Below, in pieces: positions 56,400-64,000 of a stretch of 64,000 nt of DNA. The position numbers were made by a program, and so were the translations under genes. Source of the stretch: Rhizobium sp. GN54 (GTDB taxonomy: Bacteria; Pseudomonadota; Alphaproteobacteria; Rhizobiales; Rhizobiaceae). Position 1 is the stretch's first letter, and each line of letters starts with the position of its first letter. The stretch lies in assembly GCF_021026345.1 (NCBI RefSeq), contig NZ_JAJNCZ010000014.1:35648-99647 (forward strand), given 5' to 3'. The notes under the pieces were generated by a model, which was not told the origin of the DNA, did not search any database, and saw only the letters and a program-made list of their open reading frames with translations.

Positions 56400-57581
56400 C
56401 TACTTGGACTTAACCTCTCCCAGTCTAGTATTAGGCTCAATAATCACGGGATCTGCGATCGTTGGCGTACTTCCCCGAACCCCGAGTGCTACAGTATAGA
56501 CGACACCCTGCAGGTAGGGATCAAGATTGAGTACTTTGCTGCACAAATCATCGCGAACTGCGCAGGTGGGAGCGGCACTTAATCCACGCGATTCGGCAAG
56601 GATCAACATGTTCTGCGCAATGTGTCCAGCTTCTAGCAAAACCACCCTATAACCGGTCGGGTGAGGGTATTTCCACATTGTGCGCGAAAAGCACGCAACC
56701 AACACGACCAGCGCGCAGGCGTCGTTGAACCACGTTTGCCCGGCCAATAAATCACCTATTCGATAGTTTAACTCACTTCCAACCAACCCGAGGGTGTGAT
56801 CTATTGCGGAATAGTGATATATTCCCGGCTCGATCCCGTCCACCTTTCGGAGGTATACGTACGCCTCGTAGGGATTTCTACCGCCTCCTGAGGGAGTTGG
56901 CTTGAGAGGAAGCGGGCCATAGCCAGGTGGTCCTGAAATAATAAAACCTGTAATTCCAAGTCCAGCAAATAAGCATGCAGCAAGATCATCAATATGGATT
57001 GCTGCAGAACTGTCAAATCCTCGATAGCTGCGACGGCGTAGGAGCGTAGCCATTAATTCGTCACGAGAACAGGGGATCTGCAGTTGAATGACCTTTTCAT
57101 AATCCTCGTTTGTTTGATAAAGCTCTGGAGAAGGCGCAACTTTAATTTGGTTGCTGATCCAAGAAGATGTCGCTGCCGGATCTAGATACACAGGGTCTTT
57201 AATGCCAAAGTGGTATAGGCCGGCAACAGCTCCCCACAGCCATTTTTGACGATACGCCTCATCGTTCGCGGCAGCCCCCGTTCCATCCATAACAATGTGT
57301 CCGGTCCCGATGAGCTCAGCTACATTCGTGATCAAACTTGGGATAGACACATTGGGTAACAACCAGCTCAGGTCTACCAATCTCACCCACTCGTCGGACA
57401 CAGCCAACACCGACCAGCTCAACGAGTCGAGGACGATTGCCGACTTCGCGACAAAGTTGAAAGCTACAAGATTCTGGGCAGAGAACGAAAGCACTAGCGA
57501 ACTCGAACGGCGTACGCGCTTAGTGCACCACGCCGCCCACCAACTTTCATCCCGCAGCCCCACAGATGGCGTAGACCACAT
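56400..57581 (-). CDS. SagB-type (nitroreductase-fold) FMN oxidoreductase
   Basis: A 393-residue flavin enzyme. The nitroreductase fold is seen in LLRRRSYRGFDSSAAIHIDDLA (FMN phosphate, near 181), TPSGGGRNPYEAYVYL near 229, and EAGHIAQNMLILAESRGL near 317, the SagB/ThcOx signatures. An N-terminal 150-residue part precedes it. In RiPP pathways SagB oxidises azolines made by a YcaO protein; no YcaO is seen here. Start: ATG 57581, 5 bp after the stop of the MHH gene, without a clear ribosome site, so coupling is expected. Confidence 0.88.
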   Translation of the reverse strand: MWSTPSVGLRDESWWAAWCTKRVRRSSSLVLSFSAQNLVAFNFVAKSAIVLDSLSWSVLAVSDEWVRLVDLSWLLPNVSIPSLITNVAELIGTGHIVMDGTGAAANDEAYRQKWLWGAVAGLYHFGIKDPVYLDPAATSSWISNQIKVAPSPELYQTNEDYEKVIQLQIPCSRDELMATLLRRRSYRGFDSSAAIHIDDLAACLFAGLGITGFIISGPPGYGPLPLKPTPSGGGRNPYEAYVYLRKVDGIEPGIYHYSAIDHTLGLVGSELNYRIGDLLAGQTWFNDACALVVLVACFSRTMWKYPHPTGYRVVLLEAGHIAQNMLILAESRGLSAAPTCAVRDDLCSKVLNLDPYLQGVVYTVALGVRGSTPTIADPVIIEPNTRLGEVKSK

Positions 57582-57586
57582 CAGAA

Positions 57587-58435
57587 CTAATACCCATATG
57601 GGTAATAGGGGTAGGCAAAGTAAGGCGCAATGTATGCCGGGTGATGCATAGCAGTCCCGGGGTGATGCATAGCGGGCCCCCATCCTCTATCCACAGCGCC
57701 ACTGTGATGCATCGCAACCGCCGGGTGATGCATAGCAGTCCCGGGGTGATGCATAGCGGGCCCCCATCCTCTATCCACAGCGCCACTGTGATGCATCGCA
57801 ACCGCCGGGTGATGCATAGCAGTCCCGGGGTGATGCATTGCGGGCCCCCCTCCTCTATCCACAGCACCACTGTGATGCATCGCGACCGCCGGGTGATGCA
57901 TAGCAGTCCCGGGGTGATGCATCGCCACTGGTTGTGGCCATCCCGGAGCGAACGACGAACTGCCGCGGTCCCCTTGAAGGGCTTCCATTGCAGTTAACGC
58001 ATTGCGAATTTCTCGAACTGTAGAGTTGCCGAACGCGCTGAAGAGGTATCCCTCCTCCCCATCACCGCCAACCGAAGATCCGAGAGAGCGAACTTGGAAC
58101 TTCCGCGACAGTTTAAAGAAATCGTCCTGGTTATTGATTTCGTCCCATTTCGGTGCTCCTTCAACCAACGAAAAAATAGCCTCAAAAACCGGCTGAAGGT
58201 TAACTCGAAAAAACTCCGTATAGACCTCTTTGGACCCGTCAAATTCAGTAATTATTTGTATGTACTTGTCGTCAATAACAAGAACCCTTGCAAAATGCAC
58301 TGTATTCGAAGCACGCAATGCCAAATCTATGGATGTCTGCAATTTTGTTGCAAATATCTCTTCCAGTTCCTTCAATTTCTTCTTTGAAAGATCATCCTGC
58401 TTTAACGGAAGAGTCATATTCAATGCCGTGACCAT
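57587..58435 (-). CDS. MHH-repeat protein with Tyr-rich tail
   Basis: A 282-residue protein in two parts. Residues 1-155 form a globular domain with alternating strands and helices (HFARVLVIDDKYIQIITEFDG, then FFRVNLQPVFEAIFSLV), reminiscent of the small ferredoxin-like units found with DyP peroxidases (inference). Residues 171-266 carry eleven Met-His-His motifs in a 28-residue unit, built as AMHHPGT-AMHHPAV-AMHHSGAVDRGWGP. The end is AYIAPYFAYPYYPYGY, with seven Tyr. No signal peptide is seen. ATG 58435 has GGGAGG 7 bp upstream. It is a probable substrate or metal-binding partner of the flanking enzymes. Confidence 0.85.
   Translation of the reverse strand: MVTALNMTLPLKQDDLSKKKLKELEEIFATKLQTSIDLALRASNTVHFARVLVIDDKYIQIITEFDGSKEVYTEFFRVNLQPVFEAIFSLVEGAPKWDEINNQDDFFKLSRKFQVRSLGSSVGGDGEEGYLFSAFGNSTVREIRNALTAMEALQGDRGSSSFAPGWPQPVAMHHPGTAMHHPAVAMHHSGAVDRGGGPAMHHPGTAMHHPAVAMHHSGAVDRGWGPAMHHPGTAMHHPAVAMHHSGAVDRGWGPAMHHPGTAMHHPAYIAPYFAYPYYPYGY
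57637..57923. repeat. 84-bp tandem repeats inside the MHH gene
   Basis: Three complete 84-bp units start at 57637, 57721 and 57805, and a partial fourth starts at 57889. The first two are identical and the third differs at four positions. The unit encodes 28 residues in frame. It holds three ATGCAT palindromes, each at an MHH motif. Confidence 0.97.
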
Positions 58436-58484
58436 TTTACGTCCTCCCGTGAGTTGTTTCTTCGTATCTAAAACCGATCTAACT

Positions 58485-60680
58485 TTACCCCACCATTGAT
58501 TTCAGAAATACTCGGTCTAGATAGGATGATTTACAATCAAGCGCTGGAATCTGCAGTGTAAACCCAGATTGAATAAATTCGTTTTTCACCATCTCATGGA
58601 ATTGTCTATTAGTAATACCACTACCAAAGTTATTCTTAAGTATTGAAATGGCGTGATTTGTATAGCGGCCCGATCCATCAAGCTCGTAAGCGACCTGACG
58701 ATCTTGACACGCTGCAAATGAAACATTCTCCATCGCCTCGGCGGACAAATTCTCACTTTGTGAGCGAGAGACGCTTGAGCCAGATACCTTTCTTTCCAAG
58801 GCTCGCTTTGCACTTCTTCGCTCGAAGGCATCTCGCATCGCAGATGTTGGATCAATGAATCGGCCACCAATGTATGTCTCTTGTGATGCCTTGGTCGAAG
58901 ATAGATTATCGCGTCCGGAAGCGAGCCAAGCATTTGCTCCCGCAGCGCTCACGTGATATTGCCTAGTGTTTGTCTCCGAGTGACAACAATCCATGAAGCA
59001 AGTAAGATTTACCATCTCGGGGAGGTTTCCGAACAAGTGGCGCATCTCATAGTCAAAAATCAGCTGCCCCGTCTCTCCATCGATTGGAACAATGGCGTTG
59101 TCATCAGCAGTCGCGGGGTCGAGATCTGCGTAAGGCGACAAGACACCGTGCCCCGCATACTGGAAGACCAAAACATCACCAGGCGAACTTCGTTTCACCA
59201 TTGCCGCTAATTCGTCCAATATGCGATCCCGGCTCGCCTCATCGTCATGCAATTTCAGAACATCAAAACCGAGACTCGATAGCTCTTCGTCCCATTTTTT
59301 TGCGTCAGCCACACAATATCTCAACGGCTTTGTTTTATACCCATCAATTCCAACACACAAAGCTCGCTTTATAGAATTTTTCATTTTCGGCGTACTTAAT
59401 ATATCGCTGGCTTGTTGAGTGATGATTGTTTTCTTTTCAGCAACTTCTAGCGTACGCCGACGTATAAATCCGAGTGCATCTGGCCAATCGATTAAAGTCT
59501 CCTCCGCGATGCTACGACCATCATTCTGTAACTGCTCATTCGGAAAAGACTGGTCCAAATTTTCGCCATCGTCTTTCTCGAGCACACTTCGCATCACCGC
59601 ATTCATGGTGGAAGGATCATCGTCAAAACCCCCATGGGTCTCCGCTTGGCTCGCCCGCAGTCCTTCTTTAGCGCTTGTTGACGAAAGAACTATTTCGCAT
59701 TTGGCACGCTTTTTCGGCTGCGCTCCATCAAGTCCAAAGAGCTGGATCAACTCACGGTCACCGCGAACGCTCTCTTCCAAACCCAGAATGGGCTCGCCAC
59801 GGCGCTCCTCGCATGCGCTGGCCACGAAATACAGCAACGACTTTCGGTAAATCACTCCACAAGTATCTTCTCGCTCCAGTCGTTCGTTCATCGAGAAAAT
59901 GCGAAGCAACGCTATTCGATTCTCTGCAATTAGCGGCAACAAGTTCTTTTTGAACACGGCAATATTAATTGCCGGCGCAAGTAAATGTAGAGTCTTGATC
60001 TCTATATTACTCTCTGCAGCGAGCGCCCTCAAGAATTCTGCATGAAAATTTGCCCCCGCACTATGGCCAATCGCGTGCAATTCCAAGCTTCCAGGATACT
60101 CCGCGGCAAGCGCAGACAACCGGCTCGCTACCTCGAGAGCACCTCCGCCTGGCTGGACACCCCGCTCTGCACTACGCTTCATTGCGGACCAGATCTTTGC
60201 AGTCCCCAAAGCCCTTCCGGCCAGTTCAATCAATGGATCGGTTGTATGATCCCATAGATCGCGCCGGCCAGATAACCCCAACTCTGATGAGCATTCTCGC
60301 AGGATCGTAGAGAGCGCTCCGATCAATCCCGTCTCCCACGTGAAATAGATCGGATAAATTCCATTTCTTAACCACCAATCAACGTGCTTTGCAGCAACTT
60401 TTATTCCAGAAGATTCCGAAACAAGTCCTCCATGCGCATATATAACAATCCTACACGGCTTACCGAACATTTGTGATTTTTCTATTTCATCTTTTAATCT
60501 AACATCAAATATATAAGATAAATCTAATTCGTTTGTGGTTACAATACCATCCGACGAAAGGCGTCCATTATTCAGATTTACGATGTGTGGCTTGACACGT
60601 TGAATTATCTCAGAGGAGATAACCTTTCCTGTTTCATTATTACCTCCCCACGCTCGGTGGTATTCGTCGCTCTTTTTCAT
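58485..60680 (-). CDS. Alpha/beta-hydrolase fused to caspase-like (C14) peptidase
   Basis: A 731-residue fusion. The N-terminal half is an alpha/beta-hydrolase: IVIYAHGGLV near 79, HAIGHSAGANFH (nucleophile Ser about 207) and ETHGGFDDDPSTMN (His about 349). The C-terminal third is a caspase-like peptidase: RALCVGIDGYKTKPLRYCVADAKKW, FQYAGHGVLSPYA (catalytic His about 511) and LTCFMDCCHSETN (catalytic Cys about 566). No membrane segment or signal is visible. It begins the leftward operon; ATG 60680 is used, with GTG 60686 as an alternative. Caspase-type proteases occur in conflict systems, where they act on a partner protein. Confidence 0.9.
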   Translation of the reverse strand: MKKSDEYHRAWGGNNETGKVISSEIIQRVKPHIVNLNNGRLSSDGIVTTNELDLSYIFDVRLKDEIEKSQMFGKPCRIVIYAHGGLVSESSGIKVAAKHVDWWLRNGIYPIYFTWETGLIGALSTILRECSSELGLSGRRDLWDHTTDPLIELAGRALGTAKIWSAMKRSAERGVQPGGGALEVASRLSALAAEYPGSLELHAIGHSAGANFHAEFLRALAAESNIEIKTLHLLAPAINIAVFKKNLLPLIAENRIALLRIFSMNERLEREDTCGVIYRKSLLYFVASACEERRGEPILGLEESVRGDRELIQLFGLDGAQPKKRAKCEIVLSSTSAKEGLRASQAETHGGFDDDPSTMNAVMRSVLEKDDGENLDQSFPNEQLQNDGRSIAEETLIDWPDALGFIRRRTLEVAEKKTIITQQASDILSTPKMKNSIKRALCVGIDGYKTKPLRYCVADAKKWDEELSSLGFDVLKLHDDEASRDRILDELAAMVKRSSPGDVLVFQYAGHGVLSPYADLDPATADDNAIVPIDGETGQLIFDYEMRHLFGNLPEMVNLTCFMDCCHSETNTRQYHVSAAGANAWLASGRDNLSSTKASQETYIGGRFIDPTSAMRDAFERRSAKRALERKVSGSSVSRSQSENLSAEAMENVSFAACQDRQVAYELDGSGRYTNHAISILKNNFGSGITNRQFHEMVKNEFIQSGFTLQIPALDCKSSYLDRVFLKSMVG

Positions 60681-60986
60681 GAACACTTGTCCCCGAATGG
60701 CAACGCTAACGTGTTAAGGCATGATGGTTACTTTTCTATCACAATATAAATTTACATACTTATTTCATGCTCAACTTTGTTATTGTAACACATGTATATT
60801 TCCATTCAAAACTACCCTTTAGTCGAACAACCACTACACCAATTCGCTACACTGGCGACGACCTACCAACAATGCATTATAAATCAGTCGTTCGTTCTCA
60901 TCTGTGACGGCGCTGGCTTTCATCGATAGTTTCAAATTATTTGTAATGGATAATGACTTCGCGCAGTCGCTCGAAGGAGGAGAGTC
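60681..60986. promoter_or_regulatory. Divergent AT-rich promoter region
   Basis: 306 bp between the divergent caspase and pentapeptide genes, the most AT-rich stretch of the window. It must hold both promoters. Several TATAAT-like hexamers occur (for example near 60744), but no single -35/-10 pair stands out. No small gene was recognised. Confidence 0.5.
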
Positions 60987-62291
60987 GTGGCAAACGTTAT
61001 CATCGGAATTCTAGTCGGGTTGGTGATCGGGGGACCCCTTGCGTTCGTGATTACCGAGTCATCTGAAATTAACGCCAGATCGATAAGCTTAGTCGTCATG
61101 ACAATTGTATTGGTTCTCGGCGTGGGGCTCGGTGTGATAACTTTAATCGCGCAGCCACTTGTGAAGATGATGTTCGGAAAATCCCTCGCGTCAGTTAAGA
61201 ATGTTGCTGAGGAATGTATCAAAGCCTCCAGAACCTTCAGATCCGGTCAAAATGCCGCCGCTATCAACCACGCTGAGAGGGCAATTCTGGAGGCGTCATC
61301 GTGGTTTGCACAGATGCAAGCTCGGCGCTGGTTGTTTGCCGCATCCGTCGCCTGCCTTACGGCCTACGTTAGCGTTCTAGGGGGTGTTCTAATGTATCGT
61401 CAGAATGCCCTAGTCACTGAGCAAAACAGAATAATAAGTATACAGAACCAGCTTGTGGAAGCCCAGGGCCGAATTTCGCAGATGGATGACTTTTCGAACG
61501 CAATGCAACAACTTCAAGATGAAACTAAGTCCTGGCTATCAATGACTGATTCCCAGCGGAACAACGCGCGCTTTAATAGACAGGAAGCTACAGCCCTGTC
61601 TCCATGCCTGATGCTTATGGACTATTACTGCTCGGAAGGACTGCTTCCGTCAGAATTTCTTGTTGGCAGAATTGCCGCTCTAACAGCATCGTTACGGCCG
61701 TATCATGCCCTTTCGGATGCGGGCAACGCATCGCACCTTTCAGATAAGGCCTTAAGCCCAGAGCGCGGCCAGATTCTAATTTATCTTGCAGCAGCCAAGC
61801 CATTTATGCCGCTAATTCTGCGTCGTGCTGATTTTCGCCAAGCAGACGCGCGTGGAGCGGCAATTTTTGACAACGATCTCACTGGGCTTAAAGCTCCGGA
61901 AGCCGACTTTCACGGCGCGATCTTCAGGCGAATTCGATTCAGCGCAACCGATTTGGCGGGTGCCGACTTTACAAATGCTACGTTCCAGGATTCCCACGTG
62001 GAAGGCCTACGCAATACCATTCTCAAAGATGCAAAATTACTCAATGTCCGACTTTGCGGTCCGCAGGCATTCCATGGCGCCGACGTTCAAGATTTACATA
62101 TCGGTGGTTTATATACCTGCGCGGACGTCGTCGGAAAAAATATTGATGATATATTTGAAGGTTCGATAAATTTCAATAGAGATAATTACGTCTGCAGAAG
62201 ACTTCTATACGTTGACGGAATAGAAGTTCGAGAGAGAGACGTATTCTATAGTAAAGACTATGATGTCAACAAAGGAAATGAATGTACATAG
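60987..62291 (+). CDS. Membrane protein with pentapeptide repeats
   Basis: A 434-residue protein. Three hydrophobic segments are visible at residues about 3-23, 33-57 and 114-136, then a predicted coiled coil (EQNRIISIQNQLVEAQGRISQMDD). From about 278 it carries pentapeptide repeats (ADFRQ ADARG AAIFD ... ADFHG AIFRR ... ADLAG ADFTN ATF), which form a right-handed beta helix. The GTG start has GGAGGAG upstream. It is divergent from the caspase operon. Function unknown; membrane-anchored sensing or scaffolding is possible. Confidence 0.85.
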   Translation: MANVIIGILVGLVIGGPLAFVITESSEINARSISLVVMTIVLVLGVGLGVITLIAQPLVKMMFGKSLASVKNVAEECIKASRTFRSGQNAAAINHAERAILEASSWFAQMQARRWLFAASVACLTAYVSVLGGVLMYRQNALVTEQNRIISIQNQLVEAQGRISQMDDFSNAMQQLQDETKSWLSMTDSQRNNARFNRQEATALSPCLMLMDYYCSEGLLPSEFLVGRIAALTASLRPYHALSDAGNASHLSDKALSPERGQILIYLAAAKPFMPLILRRADFRQADARGAAIFDNDLTGLKAPEADFHGAIFRRIRFSATDLAGADFTNATFQDSHVEGLRNTILKDAKLLNVRLCGPQAFHGADVQDLHIGGLYTCADVVGKNIDDIFEGSINFNRDNYVCRRLLYVDGIEVRERDVFYSKDYDVNKGNECT

Positions 62292-62365
62292 TCTCGAATA
62301 GGCTAATAATTGTTCATGCCGCTGAATAGACGAAGAGGTTGAAGGTTTGATTCGGGGGTACACCG

Positions 62366-62830
62366 TCAACATCTCTCCATCCGAAACGCTTCGACCCGCG
62401 CTCCCCCAACGTCCTCAGAGCACTCGCCAACCTTGCGCCAGCCCCTCGCCGCGTAGAAGCCGATTGCGCGCCAGTTGAACGCTGCGACCTCAAGTGTCCT
62501 GCCACCAGCAAGCTCAGCGTTGTGCAGAAGGCACGTCCCGATCTGAAACCCTCGGCAACGCTTCGCAACGAACAGTGACGTAATCGACTGTTCGAACAAG
62601 CCTATGACGCCCACGACCACGCCATCGACCACAGCGACATCAGAGAACGGCAGAAATGCTTCCAAGTGCTTGCCGATCGAGTCGCTATCGAGGAAGCGCC
62701 TGACCGACGCCTTCGGGATATGTGGTGCATAAAGCTCAACCCAGCATTTGCGGATCAACCGGTGAAGCTGGCTGTAGTCGCTTGGGTCAGCGGGTCGGAA
62801 CTTGCAGTCGAAGTCACCTGGGTCGGTCAT
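62366..62830 (-). CDS. GNAT-family N-acetyltransferase (island)
   Basis: A 154-residue acetyltransferase: FRPADPSDYSQLHRLIRKCW at the start, SLFVAKRCRGFQIGTCLLHNAEL as the acetyl-CoA loop, and NWRAIGFYAARGWRKVGE near the end. Substrate unknown. ATG 62830 has AAGGA 8 bp upstream; ATG 62878 is a possible earlier start. Confidence 0.87.
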   Translation of the reverse strand: MTDPGDFDCKFRPADPSDYSQLHRLIRKCWVELYAPHIPKASVRRFLDSDSIGKHLEAFLPFSDVAVVDGVVVGVIGLFEQSITSLFVAKRCRGFQIGTCLLHNAELAGGRTLEVAAFNWRAIGFYAARGWRKVGECSEDVGGARVEAFRMERC

Positions 62831-62903
62831 ATTGGATCCTTTCCCGGGCGGGGTCGGATCGATTCTGAGGAACGTCAACAGCTACGAAAGAAAGCGCTGC
62901 GTA

Positions 62904-63089
62904 CTGGACTTTCGTCCAGGGGCAGACTGCGTCTGCCACTGACGATTGAGGCGGATAGGTGAAATGGAGAAATATTTAAAAACTAGTCAAATCACCTATC
63001 CGCCGACATTACATCACTGCATTCTCAGTCAATTGGAAGCATGCAACTGCGACAGTAGACAAAGTCTGTCCCGGACGGAGTCCGGGACA
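62904..63089. repeat. Cluster of perfect inverted repeats
   Basis: Four separate perfect hairpins lie in one non-coding stretch. They are CTGGAC-TTTC-GTCCAG (62904), GGCAGAC-TGC-GTCTGCC (62921), a 13-bp pair GGCGGATAGGTGA / TCACCTATCCGCC with a 29-nt AT-rich spacer (62949-63003), and TGTCCCGGAC-GGA-GTCCGGGACA (63067). The last begins 12 bp after the stop of the leftward gene ending at 63101 and may be its terminator. Confidence 0.7.
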
Positions 63090-63100
63090 TCCATGCTTTC

Positions 63101-63883
63101 TCAGTTCTCGAACCCGTCGATAGCCGGCCAATCGGTCGGCACTGCCTTCCTTATGCGCTGTAGTTTCTTCAACCCACTCAGCCTCTGTGCATCCAGGCGA
63201 TAGTGGTATTTCTTCCTGCCCTCCACGGTCTTCGTCGCCACCTTCTCGGTCCTAAGACGACACCATTCTAACAGGTCGGTTAGCTGTCGCATTGGAGAGG
63301 TGGCAAGGTCCTTGCGAGGGCTTCGACCGAACTGGGCCTCGTAGAATGCTCTGTTCGCTTCCATAAACCCCCGGAACCCATTCAAATCATCGTCGGTAAT
63401 ATGTGTGTCACCGAGAAATCCGCTCTCGCTGTAAATCCCCGCAGCCTTGAAAGCCTGACCAAGGAATAGTGCCCGACTCATCGGCGTGGGCGCGATTGCT
63501 TCCGTCTCGCGGACCGAGCCGTCCACCCGACCCGTCGAAAGAAGCTCGAACATTCGCACTTTGTTGGCCAGATCGACCCGCTCTTCCAATTCGATCAAGT
63601 CAGCAAAGACCTCCCTTCGGAAGAAACTTTCAAAGCGAGCGCGCTCTAGTTGTGCAAATTCATCTTGTGACGGTTTGGTACCTTTTGCCTGCCGCTCGAT
63701 GAGAAAGCGCAGCTCTGTATCTGACAGCTTCCTTGCATCCAAAATTCGTAGGATTTTGTTGCGTTCGGTTCCCGTCTTGCCGTCTGCAATGAAACGCTGA
63801 CCGATCTTCGTCAACTCCTCATCGATTTCCGCAAAGGCAATAGAGTAACCCAGGCGCTTCTTGTATTCGATGTAGTTTGTCAA
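63101..63883 (-). pseudogene. Unknown protein, 5' end cut by an IS end
   Basis: A leftward frame of 260 codons with no family recognised. It is mostly helical and charged (LTKIGQRFIADGKTG, RFESFFRREVFADLIELEERVD, then MRQLTDLLEWCRLRTEKV), and ends near VPTDWPAIDGFEN. No start with a ribosome site is seen; the only possible one, TTG at 63883, lies inside the apparent terminus of an IS21-type element, so the natural 5' part is probably missing. The coding content otherwise looks intact. Confidence 0.65.
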
Positions 63884-64000
63884 TCGGCATCGAAACGGGC
63901 CCCCCTATCGGCTCCCAAAAGGGACCCCTGCCTCTGGTTGCATCGGGTCAGCGCGCGTAGGCCCGGAGCTCTCCATTTAGCGCAGGGGCCTGCGGGCGCG
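63878..64000. mobile_element. Probable terminus of an IS21-family element (partial)
   Basis: From TGTCAATCGGC at about 63878 two 24-bp-spaced similar blocks follow: ATCGGCATCGAAACGGGCCC (63883) and ATCGGCTCCCAAAAGGGACC (63907). IS21 ends start with TG and carry several such related repeats ending in a GGGACCC-like run, bound by IstA. Transposase genes (istA, istB) would lie to the right, outside the window. Confidence 0.6.

Noticed and set aside
56370..56582. Small rightward frame at the SagB-DyP boundary
   Set aside because: Opposite to two overlapping real genes, no similarity.
57687..57863. Three DnaA-box-like CTATCCACA sites 84 bp apart
   Set aside because: Each encodes the same part of the AVDRG segment in the tandem repeat and differs from the consensus at one base; best explained by protein repetition, not by an origin.
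57637..57923. CRISPR-like direct repeats
   Set aside because: The 84-bp units are contiguous, with no unique spacers, and are in frame with a protein; this is a coding tandem repeat.
57641..57997. Rightward His/Ser-rich frame opposite the MHH gene
   Set aside because: Antisense mirror of the tandem repeat (the ATGCAT palindromes read as Met-His on both strands); no ribosome site and the leftward frame has a strong one.

Overview
The window is high-GC alphaproteobacterial chromosomal DNA, best explained as a member of the Rhizobiaceae (Ensifer/Rhizobium/Shinella type). Support comes from PmtA-type phosphatidylethanolamine N-methyltransferase, a complete ugp transporter preceded by Pho-box-like repeats, a RIME-like rhizobial palindromic repeat, an Irr-box-like site, and housekeeping genes such as dnaN, rsmI-yraN, gshB, mutM, ubiE-ubiB, coaBC and dut. 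The species cannot be named from the sequence alone. No rRNA, tRNA or CRISPR array was seen.

Layout. 1-7 kb: an ArsC-like reductase (cut by the window edge), an aromatic aminotransferase, a decayed IS110-type transposase end, an EEP-family hydrolase, cardiolipin synthase, an M14-type deacylase, a DNA alkyl transferase and an isochorismatase-like hydrolase. 7-11.6 kb: a LysR regulator, guaA, a nucleosidase-thioesterase pair and an acetyltransferase. 11.6-16.9 kb: a four-gene set (imelysin, di-heme oxidoreductase, imelysin, Tat-exported DUF1513 protein) that looks like an iron-regulated periplasmic uptake system. 17-28 kb: rsmB, rlpA-like, an SDR protein, queG, a GST, uppP, an NDUFA9-like protein, pyrF, pmtA and dnaN. 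28.2-36.7 kb: rsmI-yraN and gshB, with a phosphate-starvation-type ugpBAEC operon between them that ends in an EEP-family gene. 36.8-53.2 kb: mutM, ubiE, ubiB, a PhyH-like oxygenase, an ion channel with a zinc ribbon, coaBC, a class II amidotransferase, small metal-linked proteins (GFA, DUF1326, DUF2182), prfC, dut, dps, cysK and an SRPBCC protein.

From about 55.0 kb to the right edge the sequence changes sharply. It becomes AT-richer with different codon use, and it begins inside comM, whose first roughly 25-30 codons are missing. This is a genomic island inserted in comM. Its most striking content is a tight leftward four-gene operon: an alpha/beta-hydrolase-caspase fusion, a protein with eleven Met-His-His motifs carried by 84-bp tandem repeats and a Tyr-rich tail, a SagB-type flavin oxidoreductase, and a DyP-type heme peroxidase. 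A membrane pentapeptide-repeat protein is divergently transcribed. I do not recognise this combination as a described system. It could be a repeat-protein modification or maturation pathway, or a conflict (defence) module. The right edge carries a GNAT acetyltransferase, a cluster of perfect hairpins, and an unknown gene whose 5' end is cut by what looks like the terminus of an IS21-family element.
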